64,000 nucleotides of DNA from Branchiostoma belcheri (GCF_001625305.1 NW_017804420.1:927094-991093); one strand, 5' to 3'. Shown: positions 1 to 13,029, numbered from the stretch's first letter. Made by a program: numbers and translations. Notes: generated by a model not told the origin, from the sequence alone.

Positions 1-339
1 ACCATTTCTGGGACCTTTGACCTAACTTCCTGTCAAAAAACACGAGAAGACACACGGAAAACAAAACCTCCGTACAGGTAGGCAACATGCTCCAGGCGTG
101 TGTAGAAACTAACATAGTTATTGTAAATGTATGTGACAAACTGACACGTTGTGTATGAAAGAACGAACGAAAGAAGAGAATGATGCTTGCATCAACACCA
201 TGTATGAGCTCCAAGCAGATCCTAGGGTCTCAAAAACGGAGTATCAGATTGGCCAGACAGTATCCAATTGTCCAGAGAGGGTCCATGCCCGAGTGGGAGT
301 AGCGACAGAAAAACGGGCCATATATAAAAAGCTATAGCT

Positions 340-378
340 AACGATCATTCCCCCACAACCTCTGCTTGGAGAGTATAC
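340..378. repeat. End relic of a small inverted-repeat element
   Basis: The segment carries CCTCTGCTTGGAGAGTATA, which is nearly identical to the right end of the hairpin element at 6440-6590. Only this end is present, so it is probably a solo or decayed copy of that family. Confidence 0.4.
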
Positions 379-1084
379 GATGTACATGTACGTGGTACGT
401 GGTTACGTGAAGACGACTCTGCTGACTCTTTGCATTTCACAACACCCCCCCCCTCGGCTTTGCCTCTTAACGTTAAAGGGAACTACTAGTATTGTTCTCT
501 TCTTTGCGGGACGTCAGTAGTAGAGGTCCTATGATTTTCCCCTGCGGTTGCTTTGACAATTCCACGAAGCGAGTGCGCATTGTTATAATCAGCCATCCAC
601 ACACATGTAATGTAGAAACAAAACTAGCATCATCACATCGTCTGTACTAAATCCGACTGCCAAATGCACTCTGCGAGTTGAAATAACGAGCTTCAATTCG
701 GTATGAATTGTACCTCCTTGATGGAATCCACCCAGGCGGAAATATAGCCGCATTTGCCTGTTGCAGATTTGACTGTCAGACACACTCAGCTAGTTGAATC
801 CAGTCGTGAAGATAATGCTATAAAGTACCTATGGTGTAGTGAGCTTAACGACTTGCTACTTGTGTATTCAGACGACGTCGCGTCTGTATTTTGTACTTCG
901 TCTAAAGGAGTAAGCGATGATAGGGGCCATAAAATACACCACATAAACTGTAAGAGGCCATTTATAATTGAAATGCAGTCAGTCGTTAAGCTTAGGGGAT
1001 GGCGAATACGACAGTATTGTCTGGTTGTGTCAAAGGAAGAGGTGGCTCTACAATATACATTATGTACACTACACTACACTACAA

Positions 1085-1141
1085 TTGTTTGTTTGTTTGT
1101 TTGTTTGTTTGTTTGTTTGTTTGTTTGTTTGTTTGTTTGTT
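1085..1141. repeat. (GTTT)n microsatellite
   Basis: About 14 uninterrupted GTTT units. Shorter tracts of the same motif or its complement occur near 7813-7855 and 8817-8835. Confidence 0.95.
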
Positions 1142-4100
1142 ATTCGCGAAAATCTCAAATCTTCCTGCAGGACATTTTCCATTGAGGTCATGAGGGAAGA
1201 GGTCAGGGTCAGTCAAAATATGACATGATTGTTGAGAAGACAGATTCACACACCAAAGCAATCAAACAGACAAATACAAAAACACGCTTTTTTTAGATCC
1301 CTTTTTCCTTTTATCTGTCTTTGCAACAAGCTCAAACCTGTTCTATTTCTGCACTTTTTGTTGGTCAAAGCGATTTAGTCAGACACACACCGTGGAATAG
1401 AGGACATCTCTAAACCATTTCCAGGGCTTGAGCTGGGCACATATGTGTAAACCATGGAAACAACGAACCAGACTTCCAAGCGTACGATTCCTTTCTAAAA
1501 GATAATATACTTGAATTGCCTTATACACATATGCTGCCTAAAACTAAAATTACAGCATCCTTTTCCAACATCATATCTCTAGGAGCATGCGTCCACGCTG
1601 TATTTGCGTATTTGTTGAATCTTTCATCTACTGAGAAGACAAACACACCCATTACAGGAACAAACACATCCAAATCATCCTTGAAAACAGCCACTACCTC
1701 TGCAGTTATCTTGGAAAATGTACAGCGAAGAAAAAACAGTGCATTTGAGACAATTTATTGGTGTCTCACGGGGCAAATTATATGACATGTGTTATTCTTA
1801 CAGTAAAGCCAGGAACTGTGACAAAAAGACGTAATTTCAGTCAAAAATACAGATACTTGTTTTTACAAACATCTAGATGCGTTGTTGTAGAATTTTGACT
1901 AACGTTACAAGAAATAATAAGCAAGCACACGACTCCTGTTTGTGTACTAAACCGTGTACAAATCTTTCCCGAAATTTTTAAGAAAACATGTTATTGTACA
2001 TGTAAAGCATGAGGGAAAAATGAACCAAGAAAAACGAGTAACGAACATTTTGCTTCAGTTTCAGCTGGCTTGAATTTTTCTACTGGTAACGACAAAAATA
2101 TTTTTCTACGGGTACGGCATAACCTCCTTGGTAAGACTAAAGTTGTATCTAGAACTCGCATTCCTGTCAACTGTAGAATCAAAACGTACAAAATCTTAAT
2201 ATTTCTTACAGATCTTACCTCGAAGCAAAGCTCTTGTGTACTGCCGACAACACCTGCGACCACTAGTCCATCCGTACTGCAGGAGTAGCTCGTCGAGAAA
2301 TGCCGGCTGCTGTTTCATATTCCTGTATCCTCCTCCTCTGCTCCAGCGCTGACAGAATGTACCGTACAGTCCTGCCGTTATTTATGTGTGACGTCTGCGA
2401 GATTAAATTCCCGCCAGGGTGCGCGCGGGACTGCCTAGAAATGCACGTGTATGTCCTGCTGGGATTCCTCTCTCATCGCGTAGGAGGAAGACGCAGTCTT
2501 TAATTGGTAACGTTAACGTTGACGACGAGTATCAATGTTGGCTGCTAGCACGGACGTCCTTGTATGACAACCTTCGTGGACATGTTGACAGGGATGAGGA
2601 ATTAGTTAGAGCTTGTCATCTATCGTCCCTGGATAGACCCAATACAGAAACATACACGGTCTGAGTGTGACTACAGTTCTACATGTTGGACGCGTGCTCC
2701 GCATCCAAGATGCGAAATGCACTGATTAAAAATGCCATTCAATAATCATTTGGAAGAGTCCCAAATGCATCTATCAACTAAATCCCTTTCTATATAGTGA
2801 TAATAACAATATTCAGCAAGTAAAACTGATTCTTACACATGAAAAACGTTTGCAAAAACCAACGTTTCGAACAGAATATGTGAAAGGCCATGAATACATA
2901 ACCCCCACCGTAACATCAAAACAAAAATCACATTTAAGTATTTCAGGTCTTTTTTGTATGTCAGCATATGCCACTTTCTATAACCTATTCCACTATTCAT
3001 GCAAAGTGCCGTAAGTTATCTTCATTGACCTGTGCTGAAACCGTTGAAACAACTGACTTGGTTTGTTATTAAAAAGTTGCTGGGCATCAAAAACGAATCA
3101 ATCATTCAGCCTGAAATAATGATACAATAATGGCAACATAATGATGATGAAATGCTTGTCGCATAATAATTGGTTCCAGGGGATAAGAAGAAAGCAACGG
3201 CAGAAAATACGATACTTTTTAATCCCTACAGAGAGACGAGGGTAAGACGTGAGATTATAATGTCTGCATGTTTTATTGGCGATGAATGCTGAATGAAATC
3301 TTAGTGCCGCACAGGCTTCCGTCTTTCTGCAAGTGAGGCCGTGCCCTGTGGCACTCCTGTCACGGGTGATCAGTCTCAGAGTCTCCGCCTGGTTTCCTCG
3401 CTGTCAACGGTACACACCAAGCCCCGGGCTGGACTTACTGACTCACCAGTGTTTGTGTTTGAAGCAACTCAACTGTCTGGAACAGAGAAAGATTCAGCAG
3501 AGAAGGTCATGAAAGATCACGGACTCCGAATAGAGACTTATCTTTCACGCTGCTGTTGTTGAAATAATCTTTCCTGTTGGAGCTATACGCTTCCTGTGTA
3601 TCGTTCGTACGTCATAAAATGGCACAAGAGGTTCTACTTGAAGCCTTTAGTGCGTAATTTGAGGGAGCAGAGCAGACTTGCTGGTATCGCCACTTCGCAA
3701 CATGTTCCCCGGTGTTTCGTGCGCCCGACGCGGGGATGCATACATGCATGCATGGCTGGGATGAATAATTCCGTAGCGGGTATTGATCGGGGTACCACAG
3801 GCAGATGGTAAGTGACATTACTGACCAGGAGATTTATTTCCTCTCCTTGCCGGGTTCTTCACGGAGCCCTCGGGCGGGAAGAGATTGATGGAGCTGCCGC
3901 CTGGAATGTCACGGTGTGATGTGTTCCTCCATGTGGCTCAAAAAAGAAGAGGCGGTTATGCATACATTCCCTAACTCTTGCGCTGCGACGGTCGTTACCG
4001 TTAAGCACACCAACATCTCCCTCTGAAGTCATGGATGTTATTTCAGGACACCGAGCATAACGTGAATCTTAATTCTTCACACATACTTCAAGTTTTCTTC

Positions 4101-5518
4101 ATTAGGCCATGTTGATTTTATTATATGGATGACATCCTCCGGGAACCCAAAACTGATGCAAGTGTACGAATAAAAAAAAACGTTTTGGAAAAATTAAAAA
4201 AAAAAAACGTATGAAATCTACGTGGTCATGAGGGTTGAACACGCAGTGTTGATATGGAGAATGTTGGACTCTTAATTTTCATTTCTTCACATTTTCTTCT
4301 TCTCGATTTCTTTGTACATTTTCTTTGTACGATTTACAGTATGGTTCAAAACTTTTTTGAAGGACAAAAATCCATGCCATGCCCGTCATCCATATAATCA
4401 AATCAACACGACATTGGTTAACAAAAATACACCAGGCCCCGTCGGAAATGATATTCCTAGTAGTAGAATGTATCCTAATATAAATATCCTCGGTATTATC
4501 TAGCCCATTTTGCGGCATGCTTGTGTATTCATGGTATGCTCCACCATATATTATGCACCAGAAACCACTCTTTTTTTATTCATAGGTTACTTGCTGTGTC
4601 TGGATCCAACTGTATATATGATATTTAGATTTCTCAAATAAGATACAATGGACTTCAAAAGACTCGGTGATACAGATAGATTTGAATATATCTTTAGAGG
4701 GAACTCCCACATTGCAAAAACGGGTAAATATATAAAATACTGCTTTGTTATTAGAAAAAAAATACATTACAGAAACTCACGACTAAACCCACTCAATGGT
4801 AATACTCTATTAAAGACTTGTGCTAGCCCTTATTGTTGTTGGAGGTTGAGCAAGATTGCGCCTTGATATAGAAAAACACAGAAACCTTGTCTAAATTACC
4901 TTTACGGTAGTTGTACAAAACCTCGCATGGTCTGGCGCTCATCCTTGTCACAGTCTTGGCTAAATACCACGAAGTGTTGAGTGGCTTTCTATTGTGTACA
5001 TTCTGATATGCAACGGACTGTGTTTTACTGATACATTTTACAGATTTATTTAACTGGTGATATTTTACTGTTATAGAAATCTCAACTCAACATTTTCCTT
5101 CCTTCTTCCCAGCATATCCTTATACAAGTTTTACAGTTTCACAGCTTAAAAAGGAATATTGGTTCAAGGTGTATTCCTACCAAATTCATGTCATTTAGTA
5201 TGCAAGTATTCTCTTCCTGTACCTGTGTGAGTGCAAGGTTTCACGGGGTGATCTGACGCGCATTCGAGGTAGACATCCGAGGATGGAGCCAGAAAGTCAG
5301 TCAGAACCTGGCTTTCAGCACCAAGGACATCACCGATTTTACTCGCTGCTATGTGTCCTACTCTACCAGACAGAAAGAAATCCTGTTTCTATATCTTTGA
5401 CACGTATGTCTTCTGTCTTTGTTTTTAAACCAGCCCATTTTATGACCATTTTTTTCTTTACTTTGATACGACACAGAGAAAACCAGACAATAGTCTGAGG
5501 ACACTTGGTATAAAAATC

Positions 5519-5872
5519 GACGTGGATCAAAAGCGCCATGTAGCGGCCGCAAATATTACTGCAGTACTACAACTACTGTATCTTAGCTAACATTATAATG
5601 AAGTCCTTCAGTGAGCTGCTAGGGGTCGCTTTTGATTCATGTACCTGACTTTCATAACTTTGCTGATCGAAGTTCATAATGTCAGTATGCCATACATGAA
5701 TCAATATGACAAGTGTCTTGTACATTGGGCAGTGTTTTATCTTTCGATAAGTAAGTTTATGGGCGCCTGGGCAGTTGATGTGTATATTACTAAAGCAGCT
5801 TCCTTGATTTCATTGTGGTGAAAGGGATGCAGTACTGACAGTGGCTGCTAGACGTCGCTTTTGATCCATGTA
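5519..5872. repeat. Three copies of a ~33-bp motif, one inverted
   Basis: A motif around GTCGCTTTTGATCCATGTA preceded by GCTGCTAG occurs three times. It is on the minus strand at about 5519-5550 and on the plus strand at about 5609-5642 and 5839-5872. The first two face each other across about 60 bp and could fold as a hairpin. The copies differ at several bases, so they are old. I cannot assign them to a transposon family. Confidence 0.55.
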
Positions 5873-6439
5873 ACGGTAGTACTTGCTCCTCACAATGTAA
5901 GCGGCACTACTGTGTATTTGTTCCTCGATGAATGTCGGTCACAAAAACAGCTAGCACCAGTACATGACAATATCGATTCATTGTATGGGCAACTTTCTTG
6001 ATCAAACCTGGGACACAAAACTAGACGCTTTATCTAGATTATTTATTCCTATTCATGTGTATTACAACCGCACCGTAGTATGCTCTTGACGTCACAAAAT
6101 ACGATTTCTGTATCCTTTTCCATAGGCACAAGAATATAGAATGAGATTCAACAATGGAATGTTTATACATTTGTGTACACTCAATAAATGCACTGCACAT
6201 TCACCATGGATATGAAACGCATCCTGCTTCATGTATGCACTGAGCAACATTGGCCATGGCTCGTACCAGGCTAAGGCTAGAGATCGTCAACTTTAAGCAT
6301 TGCAAAGGACACCACACTGGTTTGTCTGATCTTACTTGGGTTTAACGTCCTTTGACATAGAATTATTTACACAAACTTGGTACAAAAACACAAATAGCTC
6401 TTAATTATATAACGCATCACGGGAAAAGACACAGAGACT

Positions 6440-6590
6440 TGTCTCTAAGCAGAGGTTTGGGTTATTTTTGGCGTGTTTGTAGGCTTTTATCGGGGTTTCT
6501 TTTTTGCACTGGAATTTTTTGGGGTTGGAAGAAATAAAAAAAAGCCTAAAAACACGCCAAAATTACCCAAATCTCTGCTTGGAGAGTATA
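6440..6590. mobile_element. Small hairpin MITE
   Basis: Two arms of about 41 bp (about 6448-6488 and 6538-6579) are inverted copies of each other with few mismatches, separated by about 50 bp. The arms contain AGCAGAGGTTTGGGTTA and its near complement. Related right-end fragments lie at 340-378 and about 7625-7700, which shows a dispersed family. There is no coding capacity and no clear target-site duplication. Confidence 0.7.
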
Positions 6591-6748
6591 AATAGAGGCC
6601 CCACTTGATGTCTTTTCATCATCATGCTGTCTCCGGCATTTCCCGCCACTGGCACCCCGGCACCAGAGGAAACCTGCGAGTTGGTAATCACGTTTACGTG
6701 TGGGTTCTTCTTCCCCATTAGCGACAGGAATGTCAAGGTTGAGATAAA

Positions 6749-7307
6749 GGCCGTGTCTATACGGAATCACCCAAACCGCGATTCGGGTAACTCACATTCC
6801 TCACATCTGGTCCACGTGCCACACACACCTGTGAAACCGTGTCCGAACACAATACGCTTGAGCTACATTTATTGCTGTTTGATGAAAACACGCAAGGCGG
6901 CGTGTTATTAATGTCAGAGGTCAACGACCTGCTTGCTGATGCCCCCTCCCAGCGTATCTCGGCCGAATGCCGACGTGGTCCCGCCAGAGGCGGTGAAGCT
7001 CGCCCTAGAACGGACACATTATTTAACCATTACTGCTCTTTAAGTTGCTGCCACGTAAAAGTTGGTATTGCATATAAAAAAGAAATATCACACCGTAATC
7101 CATGACCAGGCGAAGTTACATTTAAATCACATTGCGTTCAGACGCAAATCGCGATGCGGGGAAACCGATTCGAAACCACCTCTAGAAGTGGCTTGGGATC
7201 GAGGCGCTTTCAATGTGATTTCGGAGCGTTCACATGGAGCCACTTGAAACCGGCTTCGGGGTAAACCACATGTAAACCGCCTTGGGTGATTCCGTTTAGA
7301 CACGGCC
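6749..7307. mobile_element. 559-bp TIR element, possibly Harbinger-like
   Basis: The ends read GGCCGTGTCTATACGGAATC at the left and, as reverse complement, GGCCGTGTCTAAACGGAATC at the right. The TIRs are about 30 bp. Both sides are flanked by AAA, which fits a 3-bp target duplication. It has no transposase and is non-autonomous. Assignment to PIF/Harbinger rests only on the GGCC end and the 3-bp flank and is tentative. Confidence 0.65.
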
Positions 7308-7624
7308 AAAGATATCCTAATCAGAGGATCAACGGGATCATGAATTCTAAACACCCTGGCTTTTAGCACAGACCGCGTTCCGTAGTATTTCTACGTGTCT
7401 TGTAGTGAGTCAAGTATGAGAAAATTATGTCTATTTTCAAGGAAAATACTCTGGTGATCTTGCTCCAGACTTCTACATTTCAACAACCCCCAATTCTGTT
7501 GGAAAAGATACGCCATAAATTAAAAATGCACAATTATTTCAGATCTTTTGGTGGCTGTACATAATACAGTATCAAATTGGTAAGACAGCATTATTGCTTA
7601 ACAGTCTTCACTTGGCTTGTGAAA

Positions 7625-7700
7625 AAGGAAATTCCGATAAAAACGCCTAAAACATGTAAAAAGGGTGAAGCCCAAACGTCTGCTTGGAGAGAACTTTTGA
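7625..7700. repeat. Relic of the 6440-6590 hairpin family
   Basis: The segment contains AAACGCCTAAAACATG followed by GTCTGCTTGGAGAGAAC, matching the right arm of the hairpin element at 6440-6590 with substitutions. No left arm is seen. Confidence 0.45.
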
Positions 7701-7812
7701 TACGAGTATACGTAAGAGGTGTGAGTGGTTCCAACCTGTTAGTCCGGTTTGTACTGGTGGTAAATAAAGCGTTATACTAGTACCTCTAGGCCATTTACCG
7801 ATTACTAGTAGT

Positions 7813-7855
7813 ACAAACAAACAAACAAGCAAACAAACAAACAAAGAAGCAAACA
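7813..7855. repeat. (CAAA)n microsatellite, interrupted
   Basis: CAAA units interrupted twice by an A-to-G change in a unit. Complement of the motif at 1085-1141. Confidence 0.9.
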
Positions 7856-10658
7856 CCCTCCACATATTTGCAAGTACTAGTAAATCAAATGCGTCTGTAA
7901 CTTTTTGTTTCAAATTCAATATACAACAGTGACACTTGACATTTTAGCAAGCTTAGTTTTTCATGTGGGTGAATGACCTTCGAGGGAAGCTTTACTCTGT
8001 CAATGACCTGTTTTGTTTGTTTAAAAATTAGTTTCTTGGTGTTACGTCGTATAAACGTTACGGTGAGTGATTCCAAAGTGGCCTAATCTGAAGAAAGCCA
8101 CCGGATTCACACAAAAACGACAGCAACAGTGAGCTCGGAAGTCCGAACCGACAGTTTTATCTTGTGTTTATTTTGATTTCGGTGTATCCAGTCGGAACAC
8201 GTGCGTGAAGTCAGGATGACTAGCTGAGTGGATGTCCCCCAGGCGGGGACTGGTTTCTATCAAGGTCAGGCGAACTTCCCGCCTTTAGCGGTCAGACATC
8301 CTCTGTCGTCTGCAGCACACCTGTTCATGTTTCCCAGCTTTTGTCGTGGAAAAACAACATGAATATCATAATATGATAGCTTTTATAGCACTCAATCATT
8401 TCATTCTGTGGAAGGCAGTTCAACAGGTAGTCGTAAACAGCATACTAGTATTGCGCGTACGGCCACGTCATCTAGCGGCTCAATCAGAACTGCAGTCTTA
8501 TTATCTACACGTCAAACTCTTGTATATTCAATCGTTCTGTCTGATTTCAAAAGAAATTCTCTTTCTACTGATATGCATGTAGACCCCAAACAATAGCGTT
8601 TGTGAATTTTTGGAAAGAAGTCTACGAAAACACACCAATTGTTGTGGAGTTCCTTAAACAATATATATATATACATTTTGTATGCCTTGTGTACAAAAAT
8701 AGTAAAAAAATACAGTTTGAAGCGTCTAATAAACTTACACTGCAAATGCCTTCTGTTTATCCTTGGGATTACTAAGATGTACTCACCCCTGCATACCTCT
8801 TTATAATTACGGTTGGGTGTGTTTGTTTGTTTGTTACGTGTCAACTGGCTAATAATAATGCGGTAATGCCAGATTATAGTCCAGGGCGTTTACTGTAAAT
8901 TACTTAGCGGTGAGGTACATGCAGGATCGCGGATTTATATATAGCTGTCCACAGAATCAGGTAAAAGACATTTGCAGACTGTTTTTTCTACACAAGGCTG
9001 TAATCTACGTGGCCAAGTCACGTAAATATCTCATCCATTTTGGACCATCAGCCTTGATATATAATTATCACGTCAAAAGAGTCGATTGGTTTCTGTACAG
9101 TGAACTTCTAAAATTCTTTTATTTTCTAATTTGAGCAATGTTGATCGGACGCAACATTTCACATCATCGTGACGAAGCAAAAACGTCACTATTTTATGAT
9201 GACCTGTATCGTGCTTTCGAGAAATTTCTCAATCCATCCATACTTCAGTGCATGTAACGTTGAACGAGTAGTTGTGTTTTCCTGTCACTATTAAAGATGT
9301 TATTGTTTTGATTCCACTCCAGTGCAGTGTATCGATGTTGGGTCTCCTTTTTTTTCTCAGTTTTTAATCCTAGCCAAGGTACGCTGTTCAAAGTTTACAC
9401 TACAGGGAGGACAAGGTGTTCTAGCGGTGAATTCGTGGCCAATGACACGTTGACTCATATCCTGACTACTGAGGGAGGGGAGAGATTGCGTGTCACTGTC
9501 TTCGTTTGCTCTAAGGTTTCCACAAAAGTGTTCAGAGGTCATTCTTCTGGTCCGACAGGTTGCGTGAGGAAGTGCCACGAAATACCGCACGACACATGAC
9601 GACATATTATGGGCTGTGGTGACGTACATAAGCACACCTAAGCGGTAGGATGAGACGACCGTTTAGCGATGTGCACTTTGCGGTCTTTCAGATGGGTGCG
9701 TCATTTTCCCTCCTGGATAGATCTGTGGTCTGGGTTCGTCTTTCACACGCCTCATCCTCTATTCTAGACTTTTGTCAGGGGATTACATAGAATTTCTGTG
9801 ACGTATAGGAACACCTGTCCATGCTGCACGCAATAGAGGTGCGCCAAATCGGAAATGTTTTTTTTTAACAAGAAAACATTAACAGACATCTTCATGGGTT
9901 TTGTCAAAATGGTACAAAAATGTGAATCGCCCGTACGTTGAAGAAAAACTAGATATAGTTACAATACATATATTCTATAAACCTCACACGTCGCTAACTG
10001 TGTGATTTCTAACCAGTAGATTCGTGCGGTTATCCTCTGTCTGCAAGGCAAATGTTACTAGTACATTAAAGGCAAGGTAAGGACAAACACCAGATCTTCC
10101 GTACCACCTAGAAGAACAGGAAACACGACACTGTATGTTGCAGAGGACGTCCTTTTCCTACAAAAACAACCGCCAGGGAAGAGGCTTGAGAAAATAGCAC
10201 GTGGTTTGAATAAATGTTTGGTTTAACGTCCTCCAGTGACCGATAAGTACAACCTCAAGTTGGGCTATCTGCCAAGAGGTACTGGAAGTCTAGTCTATGG
10301 TTCGCTATAGTCTCTGTCAGACTTCTTCGGAGGCTGAAAAACACGCGCACACATATCTATATATATCTAGAATTGCTGTAGAAATTCGCCAAATGATTCA
10401 CAGTCGAAGATTTGGTCCGCATTGTCCGAAGCTGGGTGTGGAAAGACATGTTGCTTAGTTTCTATCAGTAGTAATCTCTAGTCAATTGTATCGCTCTGGC
10501 TATTCAACTATGTGTATTCTCTGCATCTGGCCCACTGTACGGTACGGTTTTAGGCAAGATGTAGTGAAAACAAACAACCCAAAAAGTGCCACAAAACAAG
10601 CGAACAAAAGAACTAAAACAACTCAACTGTGGGGAATTTGCCACAACCGCATAGGACG

Positions 10659-10680
10659 TAACTACATGTACATGTAGTTA
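10659..10680. repeat. 22-bp perfect palindrome
   Basis: The sequence from TAACTACATG through its exact complement reads the same on both strands, centred on TGTACA, and contains two overlapping TACATGTA octamers. No spacer is present. It could be a chance product of the locally abundant TACATGTA motif. Confidence 0.85.
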
Positions 10681-11960
10681 TCGTCAATGAAGAAACTAGG
10701 CATTCAGTACTAATAAAATGTAGGAAATAATTGAAACAGCGGTATAAAACGCATAGAAAGAAAAGACATGAGAAAGGAAAACAGATACCAATACGATAAC
10801 AAAGAGCATACCAAACAAAACAAAATGATTTTGTTTTAACACAAATTGTTAAAAGGCATTTCGGCAGAAAAAAAAAAGAAAAAAATGCATTTCGGCCGGT
10901 GTTGCAAATGTTCATGCTCTTCATGCTATTTCAGACAATCACCAGACTTCACAGGCTACCACACGCACATGTATGGCAATCTGCACCCCTTCAATTGTAC
11001 GATCGGACACTTAAAAGGTTGTTTGAACTACACGTAGAACTGGTGATGTGGCTAAAACTCACCCGCCATGTGTGGTCACCACTGACGCAAAGACCGCGCA
11101 CATAAATCCACCACACGTCACCCTAATGAGAGCAAAAGGCTTGTTACTTCCATTGTTTGAGAAGCCGTAGTTTTTTTTAAGTAAGTGTGTGTTCTTGCCG
11201 CCAGGTAAAAGCAATGGTCACGCCCACAAGATTCTCAGTGACCCAAATGCAAACCTAATTTGGGCGGCTTTTAATTTGCCTCCCCTCCCGATACTAGTAT
11301 ACTGTAAAGTATGTATAGATTGTATCTATTTGAAAAAAAGAATAAAATGTTTCCTCTTCAAGTCACGCTGTATAACCCTGCATAACCGATATGACATGAG
11401 TCACTGAAATGCCAGTCATATTACTAGTTTTTCCTTTCAAGTTCTCGTTTCAAACACCGCATTCATTCTTTTGCGGTTCGTTCAAACACCTAGCCTGAGG
11501 GAAATTTCAAAAGCTGTTTTTTTTCTCTTTTATACTGATAGATGGAATAAGAGTAGACATATGTCGTGAGGTAGAATAGTGTCTTATTACAGGTTAACAG
11601 TATGTTTGTTACCATGATATTGCAGTAGATGCCGTGCGTTGTACTTCGTACAATTGTCGTGCAATGAAATTCATTATGCTAAAGACATATTTCAGTGGTT
11701 CTTGAGTTTTTATTCCGCTGCCAAATATTCAGTTCAAAATTAATTGCTAATTGGATGGACTTAATTAGTATTGTACCAAGACCGCCTTGAAATAACTTGA
11801 GGCCTGACGTAACTGCCGGCCAATGGTTAATTCATTTGTATTACGTAGACACAGCTTGAAACGCTCCTGTGTGTGCAGCGCTACCTAAAGCCTTGCTTTT
11901 TTTAAAACCTCCTTTGTAAAAGTAAAACACGAAGCGGCCGGTGTGTTGACTTTGTGTTTT

Positions 11961-12234
11961 GTTTACTGCCCGGAAGTGAGTTTGGAAATGAGAGGGTGCC
12001 CTGCCCATTCCACGTGACGTAACTTCCGGCCCGGACGGTACTGGTGTGGGCAGGCTTCAGTGGTAGTGGCAGCGGCGTGCCGAGTTCGATCCCCGCCCCC
12101 GCAACCACACAACTCCCCGGAAAGTCCCCGCGATTGTGGAGAGACATGAACTGGCACGGGGAGCACCACCACATTGTCGTCACGTCACCGAAGAGGAAGC
12201 ACCACCCAGCCGATCGCGAGTCGCTGCCGCGGAC
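11961..12234 (+). promoter_or_regulatory. NRG: CpG-rich promoter/5'UTR of type II neuregulin
   Basis: The 270 bases before the type II start codon are GC- and CpG-rich compared with the AT-rich flanks, as in a CpG-type promoter, and I see no TATA box. A consensus ETS site, CCGGAAGTG, lies at 11970-11978. A dense cluster follows at 12011-12029: an E-box CACGTG, overlapping the CRE-like TGACGTAA, then an inverted ETS site ACTTCCGG. The transcription start cannot be placed from sequence alone. There is no in-frame ATG between the promoter motifs and 12235. Confidence 0.6.
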
Positions 12235-12712
12235 ATGTCGAGGTTAGAGAGACTGGAACCCGCGACCCTCCAACTGCTCGGGTTTGTACTCGTGTCGGCC
12301 CTGCTGTTGTCGGAGGTCCCAACCTCCCGGGCATGTGTCCCCCCACAGGGCGAAGGAGAAGTCCGGACAAGTCCTGAGTGGCTAGCCTACCAGTCGCCGA
12401 TCGTAGTCGACGCCAAAGTCGCGGAGACCCTGCCCCCAAACCCGGATTCCAACAGATACAACGCGACTTTTACTATCAGGAATTTGAAAAGAAACGTTTT
12501 CAAAGGACAGCTCTCCGGTCGGAGTAAAGTCATCACCGTAGCCCAGTTCGGAGCTGAGAAATCTTGTGTGGACCTAAAGAAAGGCCAGAGATACTTCCTG
12601 TTCTTGGACCCGTTAGAAGAAGGATCGGACGTATACAGAGTCCACTACAACCCGGTCTTGTTCAACAAGAAAGAGCAGAAAAAAATCAAGAAAGCTGTGT
12701 GCAAGGGCTGCG
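12235..12712 (+). CDS. NRG: Neuregulin, type II (GGF-like) first coding exon
   Basis: First exon of a secreted/shed ErbB ligand. ATG at 12235 has a purine at -3; frame upstream contains no ATG. Residues 1-33 form a signal peptide with a Leu/Val core (about 11-25) and likely cleavage after SRA33. The mature part starts at Cys34 and matches the N-terminal domain of vertebrate NRG1 type II/GGF2. Shared marks are the first Cys after the signal peptide, SC before a G-x-RY-hydrophobic strand (Cys111; RYFLFLDPL here, RYIFFMEPD in human GGF2), and a final CKGC (Cys156, Cys159; CKRC in GGF2). Asn76 is a potential N-glycosylation site. A lysine-rich stretch (144-153) precedes CKGC and could bind heparan sulfate. 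The donor is GTAAGT after one base of codon 160 (phase 1), joining the Ig exon at 46252. Without the splice the frame only reads on as intron. Confidence 0.88.
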
Positions 12713-13029
12713 GTAAGTGTTTTCTCCTAATTTTTTTCGTGTTTTCGAGGTTCTGGGGTGGCGATCAGGTTTCATTTACCCCGCGGTGTTGAAATCAACA
12801 ACGTCCTTTGTTTCTGTGTGTTGAACAGTCCTGTTAGAAGAGGCGTGTTTTTTCTAGGACACACAGAAGTCCAGGTTGAAACCCCAGACTACACCCTTCT
12901 TGTCTCACACTTACCTGAGAAACTTCAGGGATTGTTGTGCAACTTTTGTGATGTAAGTTAGCATGGGGAGGGGGGCGACAATGATTTATACCTGGGGGAA
13001 CACCTGTGAAAATTTGCATCTAGACCGTC

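Larger units (their letters stand above)
1..11960. other. Upstream intergenic region, no gene recognised
   Basis: About 12 kb 5' of the first neuregulin exon. Open reading frames here are short (the longest is about 143 codons and runs through a GTTT microsatellite), show no domain I recognise, and have no convincing splice partners. The region holds the small inverted-repeat elements and simple repeats listed separately. GC-richer stretches near 3.3-3.9 kb and 9.4-9.8 kb could be regulatory or untranslated sequence, but I see nothing specific. A distal promoter or a 5' untranslated exon of the neuregulin gene could lie here unseen. Confidence 0.5.

Noticed and set aside
754-1185. 143-codon open frame
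   Set aside because: Its end runs through the GTTT microsatellite, giving repeated Leu-Phe-Val-Cys, and the start shows no domain or splice context.
3596-3811. 71-codon frame ending at a GTAAGT-like donor (ATGGTAAGTG)
   Set aside because: The peptide shows no recognisable domain and a compatible acceptor is not evident. A non-coding 5' exon is possible but unsupported.
12136-12234. N-terminal extension of the type II reading frame upstream of 12235
   Set aside because: The frame is open, but its first codon at 12136 is GTG. The ATG at 12235 is the first in-frame ATG and places a proper signal peptide at the N-terminus.
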